Shown here piece by piece: positions 8,164 to 8,164 of a stretch of DNA of 8,164 bases. Made by a program: the position numbers and the translations under genes. Source of the DNA: Pseudomonadota bacterium (GTDB taxonomy: Bacteria > Pseudomonadota > Gammaproteobacteria > Burkholderiales > Sulfuriferulaceae); the NCBI GenBank assembly GCA_021794855.1, contig JAJYPZ010000036.1, forward strand, positions 1-8,164. The letters run 5' to 3'. Under the pieces are notes generated by a model, which saw nothing but the letters and a program-made list of their open reading frames with translations, did no database searches and was not told the origin of the DNA. Positions within the stretch are counted from its first letter, which is position 1. Each line of letters opens with the position of its first letter.

Positions 8164-8164
8164 T

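Larger units (their letters stand above)
6828..8164. mobile_element. tRNA-proximal end of an integrated element (prophage or integrative element), partial
   Basis: From the tRNA-Pro 3' end to the window edge the only genes are a tyrosine integrase and an excisionase-like gene, both on the - strand, opposite to all the host genes. This is the standard edge of a tRNA-inserted element. Cargo genes, the origin of the element and the second att site lie beyond 8164, so prophage and integrative conjugative or mobilisable element cannot be told apart. Confidence 0.8.

Overview
This window is a conserved bacterial translation-gene cluster that runs into the edge of an integrated mobile element. The probable host is a betaproteobacterium, perhaps in or near Nitrosomonadales. 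That rests on how the L35, L20 and IHF-alpha sequences read to me and on the gene order thrS-infC-rpmI-rplT-pheS-pheT-ihfA-merR-tRNA-Pro. A gammaproteobacterium is the main alternative, and no database search was possible.

Positions 1-2500 hold the 3' part of thrS, four tandem palindromic repeats, infC with a probable AUC start codon, a structured leader, then rpmI (L35) and rplT (L20), closed by a strong intrinsic terminator. Positions 2570-5974 hold pheS and pheT, the two subunits of phenylalanyl-tRNA synthetase. Positions 5982-6639 hold ihfA and an overlapping small MerR-family regulator gene. A tRNA-Pro(GGG) with its own promoter follows at 6751-6827. All these genes are on the + strand. 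Together they charge threonine and phenylalanine tRNAs, start translation, build the 50S subunit, supply one IHF subunit and supply a proline tRNA.

From just after the tRNA the accessory part begins on the - strand: a tyrosine recombinase (6848-8002), ending 20 bases from the tRNA, preceded by an overlapping excisionase-like gene (7879-8163). This is the usual arrangement of a prophage or integrative element inserted at a tRNA 3' end. Its cargo and distal attachment site lie outside the window.

I see no clearly new multi-gene system. The points most worth a second look are the repeat array before infC, the AUC start, the folded leader before rpmI, the 124-base xis/int overlap, and the tRNA-int junction, where a possible tRNA terminator is built into the end of int. 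There is no gene-free stretch longer than 300 bases.
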